64,000 nucleotides of DNA from Locusta migratoria (GCA_026315105.1 CM048745.1:153037323-153101322), one strand, 5' to 3'; shown: positions 9,962 to 21,097, numbered from the stretch's first letter. Numbers and translations are program-made. The notes: generated from the letters alone by a model not told the origin.

Positions 9962-10097
9962 ATGGTTGGTTGTGCTTCACCGAACTGCTCAAATAGTAGC
10001 AGACATGTGCGCTTTAAGTTTTATCGCATTCCTTCAAACATAGATCGGCGTAAAAGGTGGCTTTTTAATACCCGACGCCAAAATCGAGCAACTATCT
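9962..10097 (+). pseudogene. THAP zinc-finger exon (first part of domain)
   Basis: The frame from 9962 encodes MVGCASPNCSNSSRHVRFKF, then YRIPSNIDRRKRWLFNTRR. This is the first half of a THAP domain: C-x4-C at residues 4 and 9, the conserved FYRIPS-like block, and the RRKRWL block. The second zinc pair (C-x2-H) is missing. A GT donor at 10098 would end the exon after 45 codons, as expected for a split THAP domain, but no matching downstream exon is seen. It could be a remnant of a P-like transposase or a captured THAP gene exon. An upstream ATG at 9902 is in frame, but its codons are not THAP-like. Confidence 0.7.
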
Positions 10098-10171
10098 GTG
10101 TAATGTTAAGAACAAAACCTTGTTTTTATTTGTATTAGTTATGCTCACAGAGAGGTAATAATGGAAATATA

Positions 10172-10472
10172 GGCCTATAATGTATGCAATGGTTTAATTT
10201 TGCTACAGATTGTTAACATAACACAATATACAGTCAGTTTAAAGTGAGCTAATTTTCTTGATATTATATAGACCAACTAAGGAGCTACTTTTAGAGCTGT
10301 TAATTGTATTTTAAGTGATGCATGCGTGCAGCTGGTATTACCCAGGCAGTGGTTTTTGAATTATATTATTTCACGTTAGTTCAGTGTGTAATTTGAATGA
10401 GACTCTCAACACGGGAATATCTAAGCCTAAGCCAAGCTATGAACAGGATGTATGGAGGGAAAAAAAACCTTC

Positions 10473-10512
<40 letters not shown>

Positions 10513-11612
10513 CGAAAGGGTAGGAAGTCGTACATGAAAAGCATTAAATTCAAAACTTAGAATTAAACATTCACTTTATTTCTAAGTGTATGCTACCAGA
10601 TAGACTTTATTTAGTCGTTATCTAACGAAATCAGACATTCAAAGTTATAAAACACATTTTGACGTAAAATCCTCTTTGAAATATGGTGTGTGTAAAATAT
10701 GCGAGGCATTACAATACAGCAATTTAACATTATTCCGTAACTGTTACCGAAAACGTATGTTGACAAACCATTTATAAGCCAGAAAATATGATCATTGTAA
10801 CGTATTTTAACTGTATGTAGTAAATATTTAGAACAGCATCATATGCCTACTTTGAAATGTAAGTGAAAGTATAATATCTCTAAAAATCCATCTAATGTAA
10901 GCAATGGTTTATTTTAGATTTGATAAATTGTTATTATAACACGACACACAATGTGTTTAAAGTCCTTTCCTTGATTTTATTTAGCCCAACTAAGGACTAA
11001 TAGTATTTTAAGTAATGCATGAGTGCCGCTGGCTTTACCCAGTTAGTGTTTTTTTAATTATATTATTCCGCATTTGTTCAGTGTTTAAATGTGACTCTCA
11101 ACACGAGAATATGTAGTCCTAAACAAATCTGTGAACGGGATGTCTGAATACGAAAAATTATAAATTGAACTTCGCAAAGAATGGGAACAGAAAAGAAGTC
11201 GTACATGAAAGGCATTAAATTCATAACTTATCATTCAACATTCACTTTATTTCAAAGTGCATGCTACCAGAGAGACTTTATTTATGTAGTCGTTATCTAA
11301 CGAAACCAGACGTTCAAAGTTATTAACACATTTTTAACGTGAAATCTTCATCGAAATATGGTGGATGTAAAATATGCGAGACATTAGAGGGGGCAATATG
11401 GGGAGTACAATTTCGCAATTTAACATTATACCGTAAATGTTTTTGAATGCAACTCCTTAGTTACCGCAAACGTATGTGGATGTACTATTTGTAAACCAGA
11501 AAATACTATAATTGTAACGTATTCTAAGTATATTTGGTAAATATTTAGAACGGCATTTGCCTTAATATGGAATGTTAGTGAATGTATCACACCTCTAAAT
11601 ATCCCTCTAATC
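10172..11612. repeat. Tandem duplication, two units of about 720 bp
   Basis: Units 10172-10891 and 10892-11612 align throughout. Shared landmarks are GCAATGGTTTA at the start, CTCAACACG with GAATAT, AAGTCGTACATGAAA, AACATTCACTTTATTTC and GTAAATATTTAGAAC near the end. Substitutions and small indels show the duplication is old. Unit 1 has a 37-A run that unit 2 lacks. Confidence 0.85.
10475..10511 (+). repeat. Poly(A) run of 37
   Basis: An uninterrupted A-run replacing the corresponding CGCAAAGAATGGG region of the second tandem unit. It may be an expanded mononucleotide tract. Confidence 0.95.
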
Positions 11613-11821
11613 ACTAACTTTAAGTTGCTTGCCTCTTACAGGCAAATGTAAACCAATAAATTTACTATCCTATAATATTTTCTGCGTTAGGAAAGTATAT
11701 TAAATGGCTTAAGAGCATTTTTAAGAGCATATTAAAAAGCGTAAGTGTTCCGTAATATTTAAATGGGCTCCTTCAACGTGGGATTCAAAATGGCGGGTTG
11801 TTCTGCTTGTACTATACAGTG

Positions 11822-12260
11822 CCCTAGCCTGGATTGCGCGGCAATGTGTACCACTTCAGAATAAATGTTTTACCGAACAATATTCTTTCATTACACCAAC
11901 GGCGGCACCTGGACCGCCCCTATCTCTTCCTGCAGGGCGTACCGTGGCAGTTAGGGGTCTGACCTGACAAATAACCAGCTCTCCAGCACCACCTAAGTGC
12001 GCGCCCGCCAAGGGGTGCGCCAGCAACCGCTCGACCCCCTGCAACGTTAAACGTTTTTCTCATTTCGCACCTAGCTCTCCATAATGTCAAGTGAAATTTA
12101 GAACCCCATCATAGATAGACTCGCAAAGTTGGCGCCTGATTTAAATGCAGACTTGGAAACCACACACGAGTGGTCTACTTTGACAAGAATGTCTTTCGTT
12201 TAGGTATTCACCTATGCATTGACATAGCCAGGATATTGTCAAAATGGGACGGGGTGTTCG
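11822..12260. other. Unassigned sequence after the P-like element
   Basis: It starts with the possible LTR end mentioned for 9277-9830. From about 11890 it is a GC-rich stretch with no recognised coding region. Confidence 0.3.
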
Positions 12261-12432
12261 AAATTACAAGGGCAATATTGTAGAAAGGGGAGAAGAAGTA
12301 GATTAGGATGAAATAAGAGATACTATACTGAGAGATGAATTTGACAGAGCACTGAAAGACCTAAGTCGAAACAAGGCCCCTGGAGTAGATGATATTCCCT
12401 CAGAGCTACTGAAGTCTCTGGGAGAACCAGCC

Positions 12433-12715
12433 ATGACAAAATTGATTCACCTGCTGTGTAAGATGTACGAGACAGGTGAAGTACCCTCAGACTTTAAGAA
12501 AAATGTTATAATCCCCATTCCAAAGAAAGCAGGTGCAGTCAGTTGTGAAAACCACAGAACCATCAGATTAATAAGGCATGGTTGCAAAATATTAACACGA
12601 ATTATTTACGGAAGGATGGAAAAGCTGGTAGAAGCCGACCTCGGGCAAGATCAGTTCGGGTTCAGGAGAAATGTAGGAACTCGGGAGGCAATACTCACTT
12701 TACGACTTATCCTAG
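12433..12715 (+). pseudogene. RTE-type LINE copy 2, reverse-transcriptase N-terminal part
   Basis: The frame carries CKMYETGEVPSDFKKNVIIP, IPKKAGAVSCENHRTI and GFRRNVGTREAILTLRLIL, which are fingers-region signatures. It retains the A-run base lost in copy 1. The family protein continues after the SINE at 12926 with EDRLRKGKPTFLAFVDLEK. Codons after 12715 are SINE sequence read through by chance. Confidence 0.8.
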
Positions 12716-12914
12716 GCCGGCCGCGGTGGCCGAGGTGACTGAGGCGCTCCAGTCACGGTCAGCACGGCCACTACGGTCGGGGGTTCGAATCCCCCCTCGG
12801 GCATGGATATTTGTGCCGTCCTAGTTCGTAAGTAGTTCATAAGTAGTTTGTAAGTTTAGGGACTGATGACCCCGTAGTTAAGTCCCATAAGCTTAACAAA
12901 CAACAACAACAACA
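12716..12914 (+). mobile_element. tRNA-derived SINE (family 1)
   Basis: It starts GCCGGCCGCGGTGGCCGAG. The RNA polymerase III boxes are TGGCCGAGGTGACTGAGG (A) and GGTTCGAATCC (B). The tRNA-like head is followed by CTCGGGCATGG and a body ending in AAGTCCCATAAGCTTAACAA with a CAA-rich tail. A perfect 11-bp target duplication ACTTATCCTAG flanks it (12705-12715 and 12915-12925). It splits RTE copy 2. Confidence 0.95.
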
Positions 12915-13122
12915 ACTTATCCTAGAAGATAGATTAAGAAAAGGCAAACCTACATTTCTAGCTTTTGTAGATTTAGAGAAGGCTTTTGACAATGTTGACT
13001 GGAATAAACTCTTTCAAGTTCTGAAGCAAGCAGGAGTAAAATATAGGGAGCGTAAGGTTATTTACAACTAGTACAAAAACCAGACAGCGGTTGTCAGAGT
13101 TGAAGGGCATGGAAGGGATACA

Positions 13123-13320
13123 GTGGTTGGAAAGGGAGTAAGACAGGTCTGTATCCTTTCTCCAATGTTATTCAATTTGTACATTGAGCAAGCTATAAAG
13201 GAAAGCAAAGAGAAATTTGGAGATGGTATTAAATTTCAGGGTGAAGAATTAAAAACATTGCGTTTTGCCGACGACATAGTAATTCTGTCGATACAGCAAA
13301 GGACCTGGAGGAGCAATTGA
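13123..13320 (+). pseudogene. RTE-type LINE copy 2, motif B-C segment
   Basis: 65 codons with VGKGVRQVCILSPMLFN (motif B, G to V at the second position) and LRFADDIVIL (catalytic DD intact, F for Y). A frameshift ends the segment. The C-terminal part resumes in other frames to about 13860. Confidence 0.8.
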
Positions 13321-14025
13321 ACGGAATGAACAGTGTGCTGAAAGGTGCATATAAGATGAACATTAACAAGAGCAAAACTAGGTAATTGAGTGCAGTCTAA
13401 GAAAATCAGGCGATGCTGAAGGAATTAGATTAGGTAACGAAACAATAAAAAACGTGGGCAGTAAAATAACAAATGATGGTCGCAGTACGGAGGATATAAA
13501 ATGCAGAATGGGTAGAAAAGCGTTATTGAAAAAGAGAAATTTGTTAACTTCGAATATTGATTTAAGCCTAAGGAAGTCCTTTCCGAAGCCATTTGTATAA
13601 AGTGTTGCCTTGTATGGGAGTGAAACATGGACGATAAACAGTGCGGACAGGAAGAGGATTGTGGCTTTTGAAATGTGGTGCTACAGAAGGCTGCTGAAGA
13701 TTAGGTGGGTGGATCGCGTAACTAATGAGGAGGTACTGAACAGAATTGGGGAGAAAAGAAATTTCTGGCATACCTTGACTAAAAGAAGGGGTAGATTGGT
13801 AGGGCGCATTCTTAGACATCAAGGAATTGTGAATTTAGCGTTGGAGGGAAGTGTGTGGGGGTAAAAACCGCAGAGGAAGACCAAGAGATGTATACAGTAA
13901 GCAGATTCATACAGATGTAGGTTGCCGTTCTTACGTGGAGATGAAGAGGCTTGCTCAGGATAGGGTATTGTGGAGAGCTGCATCAAACCAGTCTCCGGAC
14001 TGAAGACCACAAGAAAAACAACATG

Positions 14026-14920
14026 TTTTCCATGTATTCTAAAAACAAACTTAGGCCAACATATTTTTTATATTTTATGCGCATAGTTTGTGTTTGTAAG
14101 ACCTTACAAATACTGCAATATTTTATATGAAAACTTGAGGAAAACATTTTTAAAACTTGTTTCAATATACGCCAGCAGAACCTTCAGTTGTTATTCGAAA
14201 CGAAGTCAGATTATCAGAATGAGAAGTGTTTCTTTGTATTTGAGCACTGGCAACGACATAGTTGCATGTCACCATGCTCACTGCCTGTCAACCACGACTG
14301 TAGCTTGGGGTTCCGCAAAATCTGCATTAATTTTCTTATCAGTATAAATACATTGCATATTAATTTAGGAAGCGTAACTCTATAATTTTATTTCCAAGAT
14401 TATTGGTTCTTTTATTCTTGTTGGCATTGCAACGTATCCATTATCTAGATAAAATACTACCCTCAAACCTAAATTTAAAAAGTATTATATGTACTAAGTG
14501 AGATGTCTTATGATGTACTGAAATATTGCCACTCCAAATAACGACTCCACTGCTGTAAATAGATAAACAAGCTATTATAGTAGTACATATTTTAACTTAC
14601 CATAACGCTAGTGGACAAATGAATGTCGGTTTTTCTCTTTTTTCTTGTTATGTATTTATAATTGGTAAATTATCTTAACAGCACAAAAGAAATACACGGC
14701 AGCGGCAGCATTTCACTGTAGTGCTCAACATAGCAATAATGAGGTAAGGCCAACAATGGACAACGGCTAAAGGGGGACTGGACAATAGCCCATGCTGTTA
14801 TCGATAATTAAAATCTATAGATGGCTTTATTGATTGTCGATAGTGCGTATCCCTTTTTCGGCATGTGACTGATAACAATATCATTCAGTTTCACTACACG
14901 ATAGCTAGGTCATGTCTTAT
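14026..14920. other. Unassigned AT-rich sequence
   Basis: No motif-bearing frame or element end is seen. Confidence 0.4.
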
Positions 14921-14921
14921 T

Positions 14922-15005
14922 TCATTTAGTCCCTTCGGAGGGTCGAGTCCACCATCGAGCATGGGTGTGTGTGTTGTCCTTAGCATAAGTCTGAATAGTA
15001 CTTTA
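14922..15005 (+). repeat. Fragment of a second tRNA-derived SINE family
   Basis: The block GGAGGGTCGAGTCC with ATCGAGCATGGGTGTGTGTG and TTGTCCTTAGCATAAG corresponds to a B-box region and following body, a pattern different from family 1. It lacks both ends. Confidence 0.5.
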
Positions 15006-15074
15006 TCGTTTACGTGGTAGGGGGGTTCCGGACCCCCCAAGACCCCCCCCCCCCCTCTTTGGCTATGTCCTTGA

Positions 15075-15674
15075 CCTGGTGGCACAGACAAATATATACA
15101 GCCGGGAAACCTCCGTAAGAGCCTGGTCCTACGCTCAGGGGTGTGGGGCAGGGGGTGCTGAAGCAGTTCCGTTAGATGTCCTATGATGGCGGTGTGGTCA
15201 GAAGCAGCCCTTTAAAACTGTCCAGAGCAGGCAGCAGGTAGCGGCTGTCCCCACTACCACCTCCCCTCAAACGTCAGCAAGCCGGACACAGCCATGGCCT
15301 CGTGGCAGGCGGCACGAGATCGCCCCTCAGCCTCCCCTCCATGCTACCTTCTGACGTGCGAGAGGCACCCTCAGAAGTGCCTCTAGTGTGGTCTATCGGT
15401 ATTAAGCCAGCATCTGCTAGCATCTTACGGAACTACGAGGGGAACGTAGGACAGTGGTTTGGGGGGGGGGGGGGGCTGCTTCTCTGTATATGTTACTCTG
15501 TGCCTGTGGCACAGACATATATATATACAGACGGGAAACCTCTGTAGGGGCCCGGTCATACGCTCAGGGGTGTGGGGAGGGAAGGTTCCGTAAGATGTCG
15601 CATGATGGCGCTGCAGTCAGAAGCAGCCCTTTAAACTGGCCAGAGCAGGCAACAGGTAGCGGCTGCCCCCACCA
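15075..15674 (+). repeat. Local host repeat, unit 1 plus start of unit 2
   Basis: A unit of about 430 bp starts at GGCACAGACAAATATATACA (15081) and recurs from 15503. The shared run includes CGCTCAGGGGTGTGGGG, GTCAGAAGCAGCCCTTTAAA and AGGTAGCGGCTG. The second unit is split by the element at 15675-17070 and resumes at 17081. A run of 15 G lies near 15460. Confidence 0.75.
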
Positions 15675-17070
15675 AGGAGGTTAGAATAAGGGGAGATGGC
15701 GCTAAGCATCCTAGCAGTACTGTTCTTTGAAGCCTGTGTGCGTGGCAATCCGCCATGTTGTTCTGACAAAAACATCCGTGAAACTTTATGGCCAAGTCCG
15801 TATTAAAAGTCGCTAGGTGCACTGTGTATACAATTTATGTTCTCTAGTTGGTTGATTTAGTATTACTGCAGTGTTTGTGATGCCGGAAAAACATTTTCTC
15901 GTATCTCCTGTGCAAATTCGTATTTAATTGAAGATTACAAAATGCTATGTCAGTATTCAGTGTAAGCGATTTCATGATGCGATTTTAATATTCCATAGGC
16001 AGTGGTACAGACATCGTTATATTTCTTCAGAAAACCCTCCAGTTGCTTGATATACTAAGATACTGTCAAGGAAAGTGGTACACGTCAGTACATGCGTCCA
16101 TAAGTGATAGTTTGCAGACGGCCAACACCAAAACACGTCAACAACACAGTGAATACCAGTCTATTGTAGGTACAGGTCGACGAAAATATGCTCAGTACTC
16201 GAAGTCTAGAAAACTGCAGCCAAAACCGAATGTAGCATATTCATAATTACTAATTTTCGTTATGTATAACGTTTCAGTTTTTAATGAAAACTTTAGAAGT
16301 GCAGCGTATAGAGACAGTAAACACTTCTCATACAATAAGAAACTGGAGAAATTGCATTACTGTACGTTACTACCGGTACTGAAAGTTGATTTTCCGCTTG
16401 TCTAAGTATTTTTATTCTATTTGAATACTTAACTGTAGGTAGCATAAAAGTACTCATCTAGGCTTATTGGCATCATGATGCATATAGCATGTAACTCATT
16501 GCGATTGTACTTCACTAATAATGCAACATGAAACACACGAACCAGGAGTAGGAAGTAAAGGTTTAATTAAGAAACGCGTGAATTAGTGAAGCTGCCCTGA
16601 TTTCATTAATCATTAAAAGCATTTCCATTATTTTACCTGCAATGTTCAGTCTAATTATCAGAAATTTCTTAAATACTTTAATTATTTAATAAAGTGCCCA
16701 CATTAAGTGAAAGATTTTCATAACCTATCCATTGGTCACAAATTGTGGCTTCACTGCAAAGTTTTGAATCACAAAAAGAATGAGGGTACGTACAAATTCA
16801 CAATAAAAGTGACAACAAACACGTTAGAAAAGAAACCTACAATTGAAATGTGATTCCTTTGGCTTTTGCGTTGCTGTCTGAACGATTTGTACAACCAAAC
16901 ACTACACATGACACCATATTTATGAAGAAAAGATCCGACAACGCGAGACACTTCTATTCATACAAGCTTAGATGTGCACTCTTCTGGTCGGAACAATATG
17001 GCGGCCGAATGTTTTCGGTCGGCTTCACAGTCGTGACGTCATGCCCTCTCCTCTTATTTTTACCTCCATG
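15675..17070. mobile_element. DNA element with TIRs of about 90 bp and a 10-bp target duplication
   Basis: The target duplication GCCCCCACCA flanks it at 15665-15674 and 17071-17080. The termini are inverted: GGAGGTTAGAATAAGGGGAG on the left against the reverse complement of the right end, which reads GGAGGTAAAAATAAGAGGAG. Similarity continues through GAAGCC and CCGCCAT-TTGTTC over about 90 bp. The uninterrupted host repeat at 15231-15260 shows the empty site. Inside I find no recognisable transposase. A target duplication of 9-10 bp with long TIRs points to a MULE-like element; the CCGCCAT-TTGTTC block also recalls the P-like element at 9.8 kb. Confidence 0.75.
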
Positions 17071-17080
17071 GCCCCCACCA

Positions 17081-17480
17081 CCACTTCCCACATTCAAACG
17101 CCAGCACACCGGATACATCCGTGGCCTCGTGACAGGCGGCACGAGATCTCCCCTCAGCCTCCCCTCCACACTACCCTCAGAAGCGCCTCTAGTGTCGTCT
17201 ACCAGTACTAAGCCGGGGAACCGTCTGACACCTGCTATCATCTTACGGAACTACGAGGGCAGCGTAGGACAGAGGTTTAGAGGGGGCTGCTCCTCTGTAT
17301 ATGTTACTCTGTGCCTGTGGCTACCAGCCGGGTCCTTGCCTCCAGTCGTAAGCCAAATGGGCAACTTGTGTAGTATTGTGCGAGGGCAGCTGTCAGCTGG
17401 CTATACCTGCCACTACTCGCCCACCGCTTTCCAAACGACTTAATGACCGGCTCCTGGCGGCCTTGGGGCTTCAAGCGGCC
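17081..17480 (+). repeat. Local host repeat, remainder of unit 2
   Basis: This continues the repeat after the inserted element. GGCCTCGTG-CAGGCGGCACG, CCTCAGCCTCCCCTCCA and ATCTTACGGAACTACGAGGG match 15290-15440. Overlapping long open frames on both strands reflect high GC, not a protein. Confidence 0.7.
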
Positions 17481-17682
17481 ACTATCTCCGTGTGTCGAGA
17501 ATTTGTAAATTTTTGACGAAGAAAATAGCGGACCCAACTAATGGCCCTCTAAATTCCACACTGTCTCTGGACAGAGACCTCCCGTGCCCGCTTCAGTTGC
17601 TTAAAATTAATTCATATCGATTACACACATCAGTAAATGTTCTTACTACGAATAAGAAAACTCACCTACTAGTTACAATTAA

Positions 17683-18909
17683 CCCTTTAGTGGCCAAATT
17701 ATTACCAGAAGTTGTAGACTTTTTATGAATACTACATTGGTCTAAGAAGCCATACATAAAATCATAGTTTAAATCTTGAAAGTGAGAATTTAGCCTACGG
17801 GTATAAAAAAATTAGTGGAAAATATTGTTCCCACCGACCTTGCAGTAACTGGACTTAAAATAAAAAAAAAAAAATCCTTTTTTTTTAGTTCAAAAAGCAT
17901 ATTAAACATTTGATTTATATTAGTTTATATTCTCAATTGGGTTCACTAAGGCAACGTACAATGGAACGTACAGAAGCATGATGCAAAAATTGGCTACATT
18001 GCTACATTGGCGGCAGTACCTTTTCTTGGCAAATGAATTCCAACTTTCGCCAGGTGAACTTCATCTGGACCTCTTGACACACCCTTTTAGGTGTCTGAAA
18101 ATGAATGGGCCTTACGACTTAAGAAGCCAGAGATGAGCTGCCCTGCCAAATGCAATCTAAATGTTAGCTGGTCCGCTTCTGTTAACTTCCTCATAATGTA
18201 GACATTGACTGCCAAATATACAAGAAAGAAAAATAGTCTGCACCATCACTTCAGTGAACGACGATTTACGGTATACCATTCTCGCACCTGATCAAATCGA
18301 TCCCATTATTTTATTCTACTCTGCCACAGCCAATGGACAGAATACTTCACTTTTGCATCCATTTTTTGCTCAAAAAATGCGAGGTATTTGGAGACTCAAA
18401 ATCTTCATCAGAGTCAGCATCGACATCTGAATCTTCTGGTAAGTGTACAAAATTCTCAAAACCTCTTCTGGCATGAATCCAGGCATTCTAAACAATAAGA
18501 AACAAACAATAACTGCAACGCCGATTGCATAGCCATACACACTGCACTTCACAAACATTGTTCCCACTAACCTTGTAATATTTATGTACTTTTGATTGAT
18601 ATCCAGCAAATATACACGAATACTATCTTCCCCGTAAATATAAAAGTAGACAAATACAACACAAGTCACTTCACACGCAAAAGGAAAGCACACTATCCAA
18701 AAAACGCTTTTATGGTCGAAACAGTGGCTTGTTTTCCCGCGAAAACTGCGCTTCTGCATTGACTAACAAACACTGTAGAAATACAACTACTTTCGCGCGC
18801 CTGTTGACATTCTAGGAGAGAGATTGTAGCACAAATTAGAAGTGGGAACACTGAACTTATAGCGAAAACAAATAAGTGGGAACTATAGTTCTCACTAGTC
18901 ACTAAAGGG
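17683..18909 (-). mobile_element. piggyBac-type deletion derivative
   Basis: TTAA target duplications lie at 17679-17682 and 18910-18913. The termini are CCCTTTAGTG on the left and CACTAAAGGG on the right, the classic piggyBac layout. On the minus strand an acidic N-terminal piece (LPEDSDVDADSDEDFESP, near 18370-18430) is followed by the transposase C-terminal region (NRRSLKWCRLFFFLVYLA, then ADQLTFRLHLAGQLI, near 18120-18250). The catalytic core is missing and frameshifts are present. It could move only with another element's transposase. Confidence 0.85.
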
Positions 18910-18913
18910 TTAA

Positions 18914-19260
18914 TTAGTTAGTACTCAAGATTTGCTCTTCCGGTCTTCCCATTGTTACTGGAAGTATGCGCATTTCCTAGCTCCAACGTTCGCTCGGGAT
19001 AACCTGGTGTGAAATACGGGGTGACACGGAGAAACGGGAACATTTTGACAATCAAATAAAACCAGAAATGAAGAAGGAACGAAATTTAATTCATAGTAAT
19101 TACGATGCGTGTTTTAAGTAAATCTGTTTTGTAGTAAACAGTAGTTCGCACGTGCGTCGTGTACCGGAATGCCTCGGGAACAGCTGTGCTCAGTTTCAGC
19201 TCTGTAGCTAATCTGTACGGTCATGTTTTGTGCTTTCAAAGTGTTTAACACTATCAACTC
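18914..19260. other. Unassigned sequence
   Basis: Nothing recognised. Confidence 0.4.
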
Positions 19261-19261
19261 A

Positions 19262-20306
19262 CCTGCCACGTGTTAGGTTCGCTCAGTGATACGATTTTTG
19301 TCAGCAAGGAACCTGTCTGTTGCAGCAATTCATCGATAGATTTGCGAAGTGTACGGTGATACTGTCATGCGTAAGAGAGTACGAGAATTCAAAGATGGCC
19401 GTGACAGCGTCCATGATGAGGAAGGACCGCTCCGGTCGCCCTTCGATTACAGACGATTTGGTTCCAACGAGGATTCGTGAAAACAGGCGCTTCATAATAA
19501 CAAGTGTCTCAACCGAATTTCCCGACGTGTCGAGATCAGTGCCTTGCAAAATTGTTTCTGAATACCTAAAGTTTAGGAAACTGTGCTCTCGTTGGGTTCC
19601 GAAACCCCTAACAGAGGACCACAAAAACCAAAGATTTGTGCTATGAAGTTCTTGACTCGTTATCAGGAAGAAGGCGACGGCTTCTTGAGTCAGATCGTAA
19701 CTGGTGACGAAACACGGGTTTCGCATATCACGCCCGAATGGAAACAACAGAGCATGTAATGGAGACACACACACACGTACACACTCGCCTCTGAAGGTGA
19801 AGGCCAAATAAAGCGCAAAATCATGGCGTCGGTGTTTTGGATTGGCGTAATGTTTTGTTCGTCGACTTCATGCAACGAGGAACTACTATCAATGCAGAAA
19901 CATACTGCCAAACACTGAGAAAGCTACGCAGAGCAATTCAAAACAAGAGACGCGGCATGCTGACAAGGGAATTGTCCTTCTCCATGACAATGCAAGACCT
20001 CACACTGCAGGTCGGACCCGCGATTTGTTGGACAGTTTTGGCTGGGAAGTTTTAGATCACCCACCATACAGTACTGATCTTGCTCCGAGAGATTACCATC
20101 TGTTCCTCCTCCTCAAACAACACATCAGTTGCAACCGTTACAATGACGACGACGTCAAAACTGCAGTGAAATCTTGGTTACCGAAACTGGTGGCAAGTTT
20201 TTATGAAGAGGGCATTTTAAAATTGGTTGAGAGGTATGATAAGTGTTTGAAGAAACTTGGAAACTATGTCGAAAAATACCGTAAAAACATTTACTTTTTT
20301 TAAATA
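19262..20306 (+). pseudogene. Mariner (DD34D-type) transposase relic
   Basis: A transposase of about 345 residues can be followed in shifting frames: FKDGRDSVHDEEGP near 19390, KFLTRYQEEGDGFLSQIVTG with DETRVSH (first catalytic aspartate), IKRKIMASVFW near 19815, a shifted HDNARPHTA-like block near 19984, then DHPPYSTDLAPRDYHLFLLL (third aspartate region). The C-terminus LVERYDKCLKKLGNYVEKY closes at a TAA near 20300. Terminal repeats could not be identified. It would once have catalysed TA-targeted cut-and-paste transposition; stops and frameshifts have inactivated it. Confidence 0.85.
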
Positions 20307-20506
20307 ACCTTTCGTAATGCACTTATGTCCAAACGGACCTTACTTAAAAAAACACGCCTCGTTAAAACCATTCCTGTGGCGTAGATTTAACCTCTTGCAC
20401 GTAGCACAATTTAAGATAAGCTTTAATAGCCAAACGCTGTTAACTTTTCTTATCTCTGTGTCATGTAACTTTCTAAATATTTTGGCAGTTTCAGAGTGTC
20501 GAAATA

Positions 20507-21095
20507 CCGGGTGATCAAAAAGTCAGTATAATTTTGAAAACTTAGAAATCACGGAATAAAGTAGATAGAGAGGTAAAAATTGACACACATGCTTGGAATG
20601 ACATGGGGCTTTATTAGAAAAAAAAAAAGAAGTCACAAATGTCCAACAGATGGCGCTTCATCTGATCAGAGAAGCAATAATTAGCATAACAAATTAAGAC
20701 AAAGCAAAGATGATGTTCTTCACAGGAAATGCTCAATATGTTCACCATCATTTCTCAACAATAGCTGTAGTCGAGCAATAATGTTATGAACAGCACTGTA
20801 AAGCGTGTCCGGAGTTATGTTGAGGCACTATCAGTTCCGATCGAAAGATTCAATTGAATGCCACCCTTGTTTAAATAACTGTATTATAGCACCAATGCAT
20901 ACACTGCTACCGAAACATTCAACACCAGATTAATCGAGGGTAAAACCTATGACCTAGAAGGATTTTAGTTGTGTGAGCTTGTCATCTGCTGCGACTCTCA
21001 TTAATGTTTTTACTCCGTCAATTTTTATTTCTCTATCTACATTATTTCGTGATTTATTAAGTTTTCAAATTTATACTGACTTTTTGATCACCCGG
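20507..21095 (-). mobile_element. Mariner-family non-autonomous copy with perfect outer TIRs
   Basis: TA duplications lie at 20505-20506 and 21096-21097. The TIR reads CCGGGTGATCAAAAAGTCAG on the left and is exactly inverted on the right; similarity runs for about 65 bp. Inside, on the minus strand, is only the transposase C-terminus (ITPDTLYSAVHNIIARLQLL, then NDGEHIEHFL), followed by unrelated or deleted sequence. The same family recurs at 31459-35619. Confidence 0.85.
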
Positions 21096-21097
21096 TA

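Larger units (their letters stand above)
9831..11821 (+). mobile_element. P-element-like unit with THAP exon
   Basis: Inverted termini bound the unit. Positions 9849-9876 (containing CCGCCATTTTGAATCCCA) match the reverse complement of 11779-11806. Outside this core the right end continues to CACTG read inward, and the left end is degraded. Inside is a THAP-domain exon (9962-10097), then a tandem duplication of about 720 bp with a long A-run. THAP DNA-binding domains are the N-terminus of P-element and Kolobok transposases and of domesticated THAP proteins. No catalytic domain remains. No clear 8-bp target duplication is visible. Confidence 0.6.
12268..14025 (+). mobile_element. RTE-type LINE copy 2, 5' truncated, with SINE inside
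   Basis: The copy begins inside the reverse-transcriptase linker and runs to the natural 3' end, CCGGACTGAAGACCACAAGA with an A/C-rich tail. It shows LLKSLGEPAMTKLIHLLCKM, then FRRNVGTREAILTLRLI, where the SINE interrupts. After the SINE come VDLEKAFDNVDW, LRFADDIVIL, WTINSADRKRI and LVGRILRHQGIV. A TAG in place of a codon near 13068 and several frameshifts disable it. It supplies the 3' end missing from copy 1. Confidence 0.85.

Noticed and set aside
12730..12805. tRNA gene (A and B boxes, GGTTCGAATCC)
   Set aside because: The same head recurs ten times with a fixed body and target duplications, so these are SINE promoters rather than functional tRNA genes.
16850..17443. 197-codon open frame on the plus strand
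   Set aside because: It crosses the border between the TIR element and the GC-rich host repeat, has overlapping frames on both strands and shows no domain.
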